From NCBI RefSeq assembly GCF_020497125.1, contig NC_059075.1, forward strand, positions 27,254,003 through 27,318,002: a stretch of 64,000 bases of DNA, given 5' to 3'. Origin of the DNA: Mauremys mutica. Taxonomy: Eukaryota > Chordata > Testudines > Geoemydidae. The notes below the pieces were generated by a model. That model saw nothing but the letters and a program-made list of their open reading frames with translations, searched no databases and was not told where the DNA came from. This document shows, piece after piece, positions 44,895-55,399 of this stretch; within the stretch, counting starts at the first letter, position 1, and each line of letters begins with the position of its first letter. Made by a program: the position numbers and the translations under genes.

Positions 44895-45225
44895 CAGTGG
44901 AAGGATGGTCCAGTGATTAGATGCCAGCTAGCCTAGGACTTGTGAAACCCAGGTTCAGCTCCTTGTTCTGCCACAGGCACCTTGTACGATTTTAGGCAAG
45001 CCACTTAAGGCCAGATTTTTAAAGGTATTTTGGTTTCTAAAGATGCAGATAGGCACCTAATGGTATTTTCAAAAACAACTAGGCAGCTAACTCCCAATGA
45101 GGTACCTAAATTCCTTTAAAAATCTGGCCCAGGGTCTCTCTTTGCCTCACTTCTCCATCTGTAAATTGGGAATAATAGTACTTCCACACTTCACAACCAT
45201 CTGGTGATCATAACTACATCGAAGA
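44895..45225 (+). repeat. MIR-type SINE split by a palindromic repeat
   Basis: Left part 'CAGCTCCTTGTTCTGCCACA' and 'TTTTAGGCAAGCCACTTAA', right part 'CTCACTTCTCCATCTGTAAA' followed by TTGGGAATAATAG, are MIR in correct order. A 123-bp palindromic repeat (45009-45131) separates them. Confidence 0.8.
45009..45131. repeat. Palindromic AAAATCTGGCC-type repeat nested in MIR
   Basis: Perfect inverted ends GGCCAGATTTTTAAAGG and CCTTTAAAAATCTGGCC. The interior has TAGGCACCTAA and AGGTACCTAA motifs. It interrupts a MIR, so it was mobile after MIR. Probably a non-autonomous DNA transposon. Confidence 0.75.
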
Positions 45226-45232
45226 TTCTCAA

Positions 45233-45493
45233 ATGAACTCACAGGATAATGATAAATGTCAAAAACACCCTATCACCAGGGGTGAACACTTTTCACAAAG
45301 CAATCGCTCCATATCTGACATCTCCGTCCTTGTCCTCAAAGGAAACCTGCAAAACACCTTCAAAAGACGAGCCCGGGAGCTTAAATTCATAAATTTGCTA
45401 GACACTAAAAACCATGGACTCATTAGAAACACTGGTTTTATGTCTTATTACAATAACCTATCACCTACTAATCTTCCTTTGTTCTATGATTGA
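45233..45493 (+). pseudogene. PLE GIY-YIG endonuclease C-terminal fragment
   Basis: An 86-codon frame with GEHFSQSNRSISDISVLVLK, RARELKFINLLDTKNHGLIR and TGFMSYYNNL. It follows the PLE endonuclease end pattern: a HF...HSI.D..V.VL block, then R..E.K.I..LDT...GLNRD.GF..HY. Asn of GLN has become Ile, and the N-terminal GIY-YIG motif itself is missing. Assignment is from family recollection. Confidence 0.72.
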
Positions 45494-45609
45494 AGAGGTG
45501 TTAACTGTCCACATCATCTCAAGTGGTCTCTTGCAATATGTGTTAATTCCTTATGCTCAACAATCTGTTCCACCTTGTATTTAGCTGTGATACTCTGAGT
45601 ACCTTTCCC

Positions 45610-45649
45610 AGATCTGAAGTAGAGCTCTGTATAGCTTGAAAGCTTGTCT
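45610..45649 (+). ncRNA. Hammerhead-like ribozyme fold in PLE family 2
   Basis: Stem I AGAT (45610-45613) pairs with GTCT (45646-45649) with one G-U pair. Core CTGAAGT (family form CTGAAGA; the last A is T here). Stem II GAGCT/AGCTT with one G-U pair around a CTGTAT loop. Then GAAA, a two-base GC loop and U-U at the expected cleavage site. Same architecture as the folds at 10772 and 62926 despite unrelated stems. The core change probably inactivates this copy. Confidence 0.6.
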
Positions 45650-45916
45650 CTCTCATCAACAGAAGCTGGTCCACAAATATATTACCTCACCCAACTTGTC
45701 TGTAACATTAAAGATTGCAAGGCACTTAGATATGTGGCCCCTGTCACAATAGTAAGGAGCTAAAATGGGTTTGGGGATGTTCAGTTGTAAACCTATTGTT
45801 CACAAAGGCTGTGACCGGATGTAGCGGGATACTGTACTTCTCACCAGTAAACATGTCCCATATTGTTTACAGTGCCTCTTCTTTATTTAATAGCTCGGAT
45901 GTCTCTACCTACGAAG

Positions 45917-46610
45917 TGAATCATAGAATCATAGGACTGGAAGGGACCTTGAGAGGTCATCTAGTCCAGTCCCCTGCACGTTTAGAACAAACAAATACTA
46001 TCTAGACCATACCTGACAGGTGTTTGTCTAACCTGCTCTTAAAAATCTCCAATGATGGAGATTCCACAACCTCCCTAGATGATTTATTTCAGTGCTTAAC
46101 CACCCTGACAGTTTGGACATTAGGAAAAAATTCCTACCTAAACCTCCTTTGCTGCAATTTAAGCCCATTGTTTCTTGGCTTATCCTTAGAGGTTAAGAAA
46201 AACATTTTTTCTTCCACCTCCTTGTAACAACCTTTTACATACTTGAAAACTGTTATCATGTCCCCTCTCAGTCTTCTCTTTTCCAGACTAAACAAACCCA
46301 GTTTTTTCAATCTTCCCGCATAGGTCATTTTTTCTAGACTTTTAATCATTGTTGTCGCTCTTCTCTGGACTCTCTCCAATTTGTCCACATCCTTTCTGAA
46401 ATGTGGCACCCAGAACCAGACACTATACTCCAGCTGAAGCCTAATCAGCACTGAGTAGAGTGGAAGAATTACTTCTTGTGTCTTGCTTAGAACACTCCTG
46501 CTAATACATCCCAGAATGAATTTTGCTTTTTTTGCAACAGCGTTACACTGTTGACTCATATTTAGCTTGTGGTCCACTCTGACCCCCAGATCCCTTTCCG
46601 CAGTGAAGCA
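45917..46610 (-). mobile_element. CR1 LINE 3' part
   Basis: On the plus strand it starts with 'ATCATAGAATCATAGGACTG' and 'GGTCATCTAGTCCAGTCCCC', the reverse complement of the CR1 3' UTR and tail, and continues upstream into RT C-terminal coding to about 46610. Confidence 0.9.
46134..46577 (-). pseudogene. CR1 reverse transcriptase C-terminal fragment (147 codons)
   Basis: Open frame DHKLNMSQQCNAVAKKAKFI, LQLEYSVWFWVPHFRKDV, 'KLERVQRRATTMIKSLEKM' and LGLFSLEKRRLRGDMITVFK: the CR1 C-terminus of a subfamily different from that at 35160 and 37639. The catalytic core is missing. Confidence 0.9.
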
Positions 46611-47255
46611 GTGATACCTGTTCTAAGGTTTTGGGGAATGATCCTATAGTCATTACTGAGGAACAACTCCCCTCTTTTTCACTGGGAGTTTTGCTTGAGT
46701 AAGGACTACAGGATCAGGCCTTATTTTTGTTGTAGCTGGTGAATAGCCATGTACAAAAAGACTCTACCCAACCAAACAAGAAACAAATAAACCCCAAACC
46801 CAAGGTTTTCTCACATAAGAAGAGCTTTTTTTTAAAGGGTGGGGAAATGATTAGAGTTGAACCAGCCCAAACAGAAAGGTCTTTGAACAGAGTCCTGAAG
46901 ATAGCCTGCAATGGCCTCTAGCAGATGAATACCAGGAGGGAGCTTCATGAATTGCTGAACCATGAAGGCCTTGCTCCTAGCACCATCCAGCTGGAACCTT
47001 GGGACAGAAATCAAGGATAATTCAGTTGATTGCAAATGTCTTAGAGGAACATGGGGCCAGACAATCACGCACGTACCTCAGACTTAGATTAAGAACTATA
47101 TATATTTTCTGTAAGACCTTGAATTGAGCCCATTGGTTTACTGGTAACCAGTGCAGAGTATTTACTGCAAAGAGCAGACAGGAAGCTCTTGAATATAGGT
47201 AGTTTATGTGATGTGGTGAAGTCAGGAATTCCCCTTGTGTCTGAGCTGGTTTTGT
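46611..47255. other. Unassigned sequence
   Basis: About 46850-47200 ('AACAGAGTCCTGAAGATAGC' onward) has the look of an old LINE 3' region but was not assigned. No gene. Confidence 0.35.
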
Positions 47256-47260
47256 TGCAT

Positions 47261-47861
47261 TGTAACAGGGAGCTTTGCCTCTTAATGGCTAGAGGATCTA
47301 GGGCCAGCCAACCCTGATTACTAAAGAGGCACACCTGAGTTGAATCAGGTAATTCCCTATAAAGGGCAGCCTGTGGCTGTAATGAAGGGGGAAGCCCAGG
47401 AAACTGTAGGAAATAAAAGAAATTCTTCTGCAGGGAAGATCTTGATATGAACAGGTTTGCAAGCTAGATCCAGAACTCTGAGGCTCTAGCCAGGTACAGT
47501 CTGTGAGTAGCCTGCCGAAGCAGGAAAGAGTCCAGGCAGGAAGGCCTGGGAGTAGGGTGAATCAGACTGCTGGGAATGAGCAGACTCCAGCAGAAAGATC
47601 TGGGATTTCCTGATGCAGATTACAGACTGGAAAAGTCTGGGTGTGACCCAACAAGGGGGTAAAACCAATGATCTGTGTTTTGGGATGTTGAGTCTTATTT
47701 TGGAGCTTTATTTATGTAACTGAACTTGGACTCTGATAAGGGGTGGTGAATAGACAAGAAAAACTCCTGTGGGGGTGTTTAAGAAGCCTTTTGAGGGGAA
47801 AACTAAGGCAGGCTGCCTGTAGCATAGCCCCAGGCCACGAGGGGGTTCCTGGGAATTGACA
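47261..47861 (+). mobile_element. Solo LTR of family D (601 bp)
   Basis: Starts TGTAACAGGGAGCTTTGCC and ends CTGGGAATTGACA. The flanks TGCAT (47256-47260) and TGGAT (47862-47866) are a 5-bp duplication with one change. TATAAA at 47358-47363 is a likely promoter. AATAAA occurs at about 47412. No internal genes. Confidence 0.8.
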
Positions 47862-48694
47862 TGGATCGACAATTGAAAATGCCTTAAAATACAAAGGTTA
47901 AGGCAAATGCGCTACCACTGCAAAGCTGAACAAAACCAGACCAAATAGCATTCATTTTTCTAAGAACTCTGTGTCACAGTGTAAAAAATGTAGGCTCTCA
48001 GGATTCCAAAATAGGGTCCTGATGTATTGGAAATTAGTTTTGCTGCTATATCACTTTGTACACAATTTCCAGATGTCTAGTTCTTAGTTTACAGTAATTA
48101 GGGTGACTGGAAACCTAGTTCCAAAAAAACTGGAACCTTGCCAGAGGACGTTGGAGACCAGGTACTTGTCTCCTAAAGAGAGACAGATATGCAGGCGAGC
48201 ACTTTGGTTTACACAAGATTTTTGCAGTACTTAACTTTTTTTTTCTTTTCTTCAACTAGCTTTTGTATTTCCTGGACAGACACTAGCATTAAAGAATAGA
48301 TTTCTCTATACAAAACTTATATTCTGATTGTACTGGTTAATTTCAAAAAGGCTGAAAAACAACATTCCAAACCAACTGAGTTAGGGACAGGATGGTTAGG
48401 TGAACAGAATGCCACTCTGTTCTCAGGTGAATAAACACCATTATGTTCTGAAGTTCCTGTATTTCTTTGGCTTCCTCACCTTTATGCTGAGGTTGGTGTT
48501 TTGTATACAAAGGAATGGCTGTTTCCTCTTTGGACTTTTTTTTTATACACAGAGTAAAACAAGTAGTTTCAATCTAGCTGACTTATTTTAGATTGTGGAA
48601 AACGTCTAAGAAAAAAAAACAAATCTAAAATCTCATTGAGAAAGAAAGCACAATGTGTCTCACAACTCTGCCCTCTGGCGGACAGACTCCCTTC
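47862..48694. other. Unassigned sequence
   Basis: No gene or repeat supported. Confidence 0.35.
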
Positions 48695-48830
48695 TTAGAC
48701 TTGGATTGTAAGCTCACTGGGGCAGAGACTTTTTGTTCTGCATTTGTACAGTGCCTAGCACAATGGGATCGTGGCCCATGACGAGGTTCCCATGGCGTTA
48801 CAATAATGTAGATAATTAATAATAGATGCA
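48695..48830 (+). repeat. L2/MIR-like 3' end repeat
   Basis: 'TTGTAAGCTCACTGGGGCAG', 'TTTGTACAGTGCCTAGCACA' and AATGGGATCGTGG end in an AATTAATAAT tail. This is an uninterrupted relative of the split repeat at 3721-6555. Confidence 0.75.
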
Positions 48831-49430
48831 GTGGGCTGAAAACAGAATAGTTGCTACCCTTAGTTCACCACACTCCTAGTCCTGTTAGGAATGCATTTTA
48901 GCTTTTCATTATACATTTTAGATACAAGAATCAAGGAGAAATAGAGCTGTTTCAACATCATTAGCTTCCACTTAAAAATAACCCAGCTTTGAAGTCCAAC
49001 ATTTTCATAAGAATAATGTGGAGTACTAGTGGCCTTTTCAAATTCAATACTTTCAGCTTTTCATTGCTCATGTAACAGATGGAGAGTAAAATGAACACTG
49101 AATTTTAAAAACAGCTCATCTGTCAAGAAGAATTACACTCCTATTTTTTGTAAGATTATCATTAGTTATTAAAAACAGTTCTGAAATCTTTGTGTATATG
49201 TCCCACCTAACACCGGCTCAGTGGTATGAGCTGCAGTTTGTCTTACTGTAATAGTACTGACAAACAATGGAGACACAATCACTAAGGCTCTGGTTCAATA
49301 CAGCACTGACTTCAGTGGGACTTCAGCCCTTCAATGAGTCTTCCAAGTAAGCTTGTGTTTAAGTACTCTGGTGAATTCAGGTTTTAAATGGCCTAATCCA
49401 AAATTCATCATTGACTCCCATTCATTTCTA

Positions 49431-49812
49431 AAGCTGGTCAAATTTTTTTCAACAAAACAGTTTTCCAGGGGAAAATACTGTTTTGTCAAAGTCAAAACAT
49501 TTCATGAGAACATATTAATGTCAGCAAAATTTGACAGAAAAATTCTAGAATGATTTGAATCAAAATTGGGTATTTCATTTGGACTTTCTTGTTTCAATTC
49601 ATTCTGAGTTTTTTGTTTCATTTTGACTTTTAAATTTGTTTATATTGTTTCAACATTGTCAAAATGAAACATTTCAAAAAGGTCATTCTGATGTTTTTGA
49701 ATTGAAACATTTTGAAATTTCCATGGCATTGTAAATGTAGAAACTCCAACTTTTTGTTCTAATTTGTGATGAAAGGAAATTTTGAAATTTCAAAATTTCC
49801 TATCAGCTATAT
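49431..49812. repeat. AT-rich palindromic repeat (AGCTGGTCA family), copy 4
   Basis: Starts AAGCTGGTCAAATTTTTTTC and ends ATTTCCTATCAGCTAT, with many AAACATTTTGAAA-type arms pairing with each other. The longest and best preserved of four copies. Confidence 0.6.
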
Positions 49813-50950
49813 TAAAATCAACTGACTTAATATCAGGCTCTAATTCTATTGAAAACTGCAGATCATTCCGAGGGCTGGAACTGGGAAAACTGCCACGTTT
49901 TGTATTTTTCCAATGACAAGACTCTTCTGGCATTTGATTATATTATGTTTTGTAAATTGTGTATATATTTAAAATGCTGCATACGTAATAAGTAGGTATT
50001 GGAAAATGGAAATGGAAAATGATAATATATGAGGAGTTGCTACTCTTTATACTAGTTATATTAAATATGCACAGAATATTTAATCTTCACAGGAAAGAGA
50101 TTGTGAAAAATAATTCGTGAAAGCAACTATGTATAGTGAAGTATCTTAGACACAGATTATGGAAGTATGGCCATGTTTCTCTTCCAGGCTGTAACATTAT
50201 AATCAGTTCAACACTTTTCTTATATTTAAAAAAAAAAAGCAGCCCTTAAAGTTGCTATGGCACATAGGAATTAACTTGAAGTAAATATGCAAGTCTAATC
50301 CATTAATGAAGGGAATAAAATGTGTTACTGAATAGAGCTCTTCAATGAATAATAAGTATTTGAAGTTTTACCATTTTGACTGCGTTATAAGCTGATATGT
50401 TTTTCTGCAAGGCCTGTTGCTGTGAATTTATTGGGAAAGGGAGTTAGAGAAACAGTGTGAGATGGGTGAGGTGGCATAATTAATTTCAACAGTGTTTTGA
50501 TTATTGCTTGAGAGATTTTTAAAAAGGGTCAATTAAAGTCTGGCAAGCTATCTCTGAATGTCTAGCATTGCTAATTGTATTCCACTGATACTGGCAGTTT
50601 TCCATACCTTTCTCTTTTCTTAATTCACATTAAACTCTCATCACATCACCAGTGGAAAGGAGAAAGGCAGAGAAATACAGCTAAGCCTAATTAATTTGGA
50701 TTTCAATCAGCATTAATAATGGACAATTACCAGAAAAATATTGCAGTTGTTCATCTGGCCAAGAAGCTAGCTTGGAATTATACCCCACTCCAAGGAAATG
50801 ACAAATGCTTTTGCCCTTTCCCTCAAGAGTAGCAAACTAACCCATCTGAAGTAATTCCAGGGTGGTACCTCACCTGTACATTGTATTACTATTACTGTCT
50901 TTTATTTAACGTTATCACAGTGTGGCACTCTACAGAGCATGGAAGAATAT
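49813..50950. other. Unassigned AT-rich sequence
   Basis: Largely AT-rich with no supported gene. Part may be unique intronic DNA. Confidence 0.4.
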
Positions 50951-51960
50951 TGTGACGTTCCCCAGGGTACAAGCGGGACTGCTGAACAACTGTGTCCCCC
51001 TTAATTCTCTAGCTTGGAGTGCCTCTTAGGGCATGTCTACATTAAGCGAGGGATTGATGGGCAGTGATCGATCCACCGGGGGTCGATTTATCGTGTCTAG
51101 TCTAGACATGATAAATTGACCGCGGAGTGCTCTTCCGTCAACTCCGGTACTCCACCAGAGTGAGAAGTGGAGTCGACGGGGGAGCATTAGCAGTTGACCT
51201 ACTACAGTGAAGACACCGCCGTAAATAGATCTAAGTACGTTGACTTCAGCTACGTTATTCACATAGCTGAAGTTGTGTAACTTAGATCGATTTCCGCGCC
51301 CTCCCCCCGAGTGTAGACCAGGCCTTACACTGCTTTGCTGTCAGAACATCCACTCCTGGCCTGTCCACACAGCCTTCAGCATGCAAATTCACTCCCAGCT
51401 AAATACAAGAGCACTCTGACCAGTCATTCATGAATTACATACAGGGTGAAACCCACAAATTCTTAGTCCAATCCTTGTCCCCCAGATATGTGCATCTTTT
51501 ACTGCTCAGTACCCTTCTGAACAGTAGAAGCTCATAGAAAGTCTGTCATTTCATCAATAGAAAATGAAAATGCACCAGCTTTGTTATCCTAAATGGAGTT
51601 TCCCACACACTTCAATCCAAACACACTGGTTAAGATAAAACAGTAAGATAAGTTTATTAACTACAGAAAGATAGTTTCTAAGTGATTAAACGTGATAATG
51701 CATAAAAGAATGAGTTACAAAAGGAAAATAAAAGAGTAAAGAGCAAGCTAATACCTAACTTAGCAAGCTAAGTGAACTTAAAAGCAAAAGGTTTTAGCTG
51801 ACTATATGCTACAGCGGTCTGTACTAGCTGAAAAACATTCCAGCTAGGAACATCCCTTCCCCAGTTCAATGATACTTTCTTTGTCTTTGAAGAGTTGTAG
51901 CTGCTGTGAGGTGAGATGGGAGTTGCGGGGAGAGAGAGGTGAGTTGGAGGCCACTGTCTC
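50951..51960 (-). mobile_element. LTR of family B, reverse, with a nested MITE
   Basis: The plus strand starts TGTGACGTTCCCCAGGG, as the LTR at 15365 does, and shares 'CCATCCACTCCTGGCCTGTC'-like and AGTTTATTAACTACAGAAAG motifs. A Harbinger MITE occupies 51029-51324. The far end is lost near the GC-rich insertions after 51960, so the right coordinate is approximate. Confidence 0.68.
51029..51324. mobile_element. PIF/Harbinger-type MITE with strong internal palindrome (296 bp)
   Basis: Ends GGGCATGTCTACATTA and GAGTGTAGACCAGGCC, perfect TTA duplication (51026-51028, 51325-51327). A near-perfect palindrome lies at about 51081-51121, arms GGTCGATTTATCGTGTCTAG and its complement. No coding capacity. 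Confidence 0.92.
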
Positions 51961-52019
51961 TCATTCTTATACCACTCTCCCCTCTTTGAGGATTCTCCCC
52001 TCCCAGCTGAGGTATAGGC

Positions 52020-52700
52020 TGCAAGCAGAGCCATCCCTCTGGAGGGCCCAAACTTTGGGGGGCCCTGCGGACTGGCGCGATTGGCCAGTGCTGCATGGGC
52101 GGCAGGTGAATCACTGGCTGGGAGAGGCTAGCCCCAGCCAGGGCCGGCTCCAGACCCCAGTGCGCCAAGCGCGTGCTTGGGGCGGCGTGCCGCGGGAGGG
52201 CGGCAGGCGGCTCTGGTGGACCTCCCGCAGGCATGCCTGCGGAGGGTCCGCTGGTCCCACGTCTCCGGTGGACCTCCCACAGACGTGCCTGCGGAGGGTC
52301 TGCTGGTCCCGCGGCTTCGGTGGAGCATCCGCAGGCATGCCTGTGGGAGGCCCACCAGAACCGCGGGACCAGCGGACCCTCCGCAGGCATGTCTGCAGGA
52401 GGTCCACCGGAGCTGCAGGACCGGCGACCGCCAGAGCGCCCCCCTGCGGTGCGCCGCCCTGCTTGGGGCGGCGCAATTCCTAGAGCCGCCCCTGGCCCCA
52501 GCTCTGCCCCTTCCAGCTGAGGAAGAATGCATTCGCCACCAGGAGGGAGAGCACGTGTTGGTGCCACTGCCCCGAAGTGCCGGGAGGGAGAGCGCGCGGT
52601 GGGCACCACTTCCCCCAGCCTCCCCTACCCACCCCTGGATGGTCAGTCCCGGAAGTGACATCACTTCTGCCGCGGGCCCTGCATCCCCCTAGGAATGCTG
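52020..52700. repeat. Unnamed GC-rich repeat hosting the GC-rich hAT
   Basis: Left part (CAGAGCCATCCCTCTGGAGG) and right part (CGGGCCCTGCATCCCCCTAGG) look like ends of one GC-rich element, interrupted by the hAT at 52139-52494. Family not recognised. Overlapping long frames on both strands (up to 247 codons) are due to high GC. Confidence 0.45.
52139..52494. mobile_element. GC-rich hAT MITE, copy C (356 bp)
   Basis: Ends CAGGGCCGGCTCCAG and CTAGAGCCGCCCCTG with a perfect 8-bp duplication GCCCCAGC (52131-52138, 52495-52502). Four tandem units of about 50-60 bp, each centred on a GCAGGCATGCCTGC-like palindrome, make it longer than copies A and B. CpG-rich enough to mimic a CpG island. Confidence 0.94.
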
Positions 52701-52822
52701 AACTGCGGCCAGCGGGAGCTGTGGCGAGCCGTGCCTGTAGACGGTCAACATAAACAAAATGTCTCGCAGCCCGCCAGGAGATTACCCTGATGGACCGTGT
52801 GCTGAAGGTTGCCTACCCCTGG
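52701..52822. repeat. hAT MITE fragment, right end
   Basis: GGCCAGCGGGAGCTGTGG leads to AAGGTTGCCTACCCCTGG, resembling the right end of the element at 62493-62804 and GC-rich relatives. The left end is missing. Confidence 0.5.
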
Positions 52823-54634
52823 TGTAGATCATCACAAAGCCACAATTCCTGCCTTAAGGAGTTTATAATCTTAAAGACTCATCCTGCAGCTTCATCCATG
52901 CAAATAACCTTGACTCATGTGCATAACCCTATCCTATATTGGCCAGTTAAGAGGTCAGCTGTACAGTACACTGGATTATCAGATAAACCAGACAGATTTG
53001 CTTCAACCCCCACCCCTTTTCTTTTATAGAACTCCCCCTGTTCTATACATGAAGGGGTCAGAACAGCCACATTTTAGCCCGAGATTCTTTATATAATGAT
53101 AACCTGTCTGAGCATTCCAAAAGGAAAACAAATAATTACATCCTACACTATTTTACCACTGGTGAGGTTTTAAGCACTGTGACAAGTCCATCATCTCTAT
53201 TATGAGGAAGGCCCACGCTTTGAACAACCAGCTTTTACATAATAAGAGGAAATTTCTGAAACCTATTTTATCAACCACATGCCCCCATGTCCATTATATG
53301 TGATGAAGGATGGAGTGGTACATGCTAGCTGGTATAAATCGGCATAGCTCTATTGATTTCAGTAAAGCTCTGCCGATTTACACCAATTGAGGATCTGGCC
53401 TGTTGACTCTAGGAGGTGCTCTGGGTGTCTCACTCTCATCACTTTTATCCTGAAGCTCTTCCCTGTTAAATACACTTACTTTTTTGGCTTAATAAAATGG
53501 CCACTCTCTTTTAAAAATGAAATAGAGACATTAGAACACCGTTAGATAGTTTCATCATCTTTCTTCCTCCCAGACAATCAGCAGAAAAATGAGCAAGCCC
53601 TTATTTATTTTTAATTTTATACAGAAAAGGAGCCTTGTTTTTTACCTCTAGGCCTCACACATATTTCATATCTTGTACTGAATCAGTGATGGAGCCAGGT
53701 TTAGCATAGTTCCCTCTCTTCTGGGGGAATGTTTGAGGTGGTTCAAACTAGTAATAACAGCATTACTTTGGGGAAGGCCTACAGCTACGAAAGTTGTTGG
53801 TGCCGACCAGAAAGGGGTGTGTCCTGGAAAGTTTGGGGATTGTGATGATTCAGTGACTCTGCTACTGGAGTTGCTTTACAAATTAAAGCTTCCCAGTGTC
53901 CTCACTAACTGAAACCTTGCCTGGAGTAGCAGTAGAAACACAATCTACCTTCTTTCAGAATGGCTCCCTTCAAACATGTAAAGGTCTTAGATTTCCTGGG
54001 GAGTTATTTACTTCCCACAGGCAGCTTTGCTGAATTTGTCCCATCATTTTTAACCTCCATGGGAGTGTTTACAAAGTGTAACACAAGCCAAGCATCCCAG
54101 CACTGTTTGATAGTCTGAACCTCTGAAGCACTTGAGAACAGTCACATCAAAACATTCCTCTTACAAATGTGTGTATTACAGAATAAACACGGGGGTAGCC
54201 TTTATAGATACACATAATCAACTGCTTCATGAGCGGAACATTGTTCACTCATTACACACTTGTCCAGCTGTACTGCCAAATAGGTTTAGTAGTAATTATG
54301 TAATTGTTTAACTTATTTATTGGTTATTGAAAGTTCATTGTCAAAGTACTTGGGTGATGTACAAAATGAATACACTTATACATCGCAAAGTGGGTTCAAT
54401 GCCTCTATGGAAACTGCAACAAACCCCATCCTACATCTTGTTGAAAAATCAACAAGACCCCACACTTGTTTCTGAGATGTTATTTCTGAGACCACATTGC
54501 ACTCATGGTAGTGAAAGCAGGGGGAGTCATGTGGTAAAATTATTGTTAGCATTTGATTGTTTCTATTATTGTACAACCTAGGAGCCCTAGTCATGAACTG
54601 GACCCCATTCTGCAAGGTGCTTTACAAAGACAGA
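52823..54634. other. Mostly unassigned sequence
   Basis: Contains an L2/MIR-like piece near 52840-52890 and the palindromic repeat listed separately at 53329-53402. The rest shows nothing I can support. Confidence 0.4.
53329..53402. repeat. Short palindromic interspersed repeat (TTTACACCAG family)
   Basis: 'TGGTATAAATCGGCATAGC' and a GCTCTGCCGATTTACACC arm form a clear hairpin, followed by TGAGGATCTGGCC. Best preserved of this family in the window. Confidence 0.7.
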
Positions 54635-55165
54635 ACAATAAGAACATAAGAAAGGCCATACTGGGTCAGACCAAAGGTCCATCTAGCCTAGTATCCTGTC
54701 TTCTGATAGTGGCCAGTGCAAGGTGCTTCACAGGGAATGAACAGGATAGCTAATCATTAAGTGATCCATCCTCTTTTGCCCATTCCCAGCTTCTTGCAAA
54801 CAGAGGCTAGGGACACCATCCCTGCCCTTCTTGGCTAATAGCCATTGATGGAGCTATCCTCCATGAATTTATCTAGGTCTTTTCTGAACCATGTTATAGT
54901 CTTGGCCTTCACAACATCCTCTGGCAAAGTGTTCCACATGTTGACTGTGCATTGTGTGAAGAACCTGCTGCCTATTAATTTCATTTGGTGACTCCTAGTT
55001 CTTGTGTTATGCGCAATAACACTTCCTTATTTACTTTCTCCACACCAGTCATGACTTTATAGACCTCTATCATATCCCCCTTTAGTCGTCTCTTTTCCAA
55101 GCTGAAAAGTCCCAGTCTTATTAATCTCTCTTCATACAGAAGCTGTTCCATACACTCCCTTTCTC
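54635..55165 (-). mobile_element. CR1 LINE 3' part
   Basis: The plus strand starts AATAAGAACATAAGAAAGGC and 'TACTGGGTCAGACCAAAGG', the reverse complement of the TTCTTATG-tail CR1 subfamily also present at 34960-38545. It runs into the RT C-terminal region (LEKRRL block near 55090). Broken frames. Confidence 0.92.
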
Positions 55166-55399
55166 AAAAAGCTAGTAGCCGAAGTATAAGACAAGACACA
55201 ACAGATGGATACAGACAGACATGCGAAGTACCAGAAAAGAATGAGTCAATATTGGTCAACGTGGCAGGCACTGGTCTCAGAACACCATAGCAACCTAACC
55301 ATGGTTAAGTTTTTGGTAGGTGTTATAGCAAATGAGAGATTTGAAAGAGGAAAATTAGTTAGTGGATATTTCTGAGAAGTTTCTCCAAGCATGAGGGGC
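55166..55399. other. Unassigned sequence
   Basis: No feature supported. Confidence 0.35.

Larger units (their letters stand above)
45226..45709 (+). mobile_element. Penelope-like element (PLE) 3' part, family 2
   Basis: Contains the end of a GIY-YIG-type endonuclease frame, a 3' UTR and a hammerhead-like fold at 45610-45649, ending near 'TTACCTCACCCAACTTGTCT'. PLE retroelements encode RT plus GIY-YIG endonuclease, and hammerhead motifs are known from them. The RT part is absent, consistent with 5' truncation. It directly follows a MIR at its left edge. Confidence 0.78.

Noticed and set aside
51866..52692. Long overlapping frames on both strands (up to 247 codons)
   Set aside because: They lie across the GC-rich hAT and its GC-rich host; high GC removes stop codons, and the translations are repeats of the palindromic unit.
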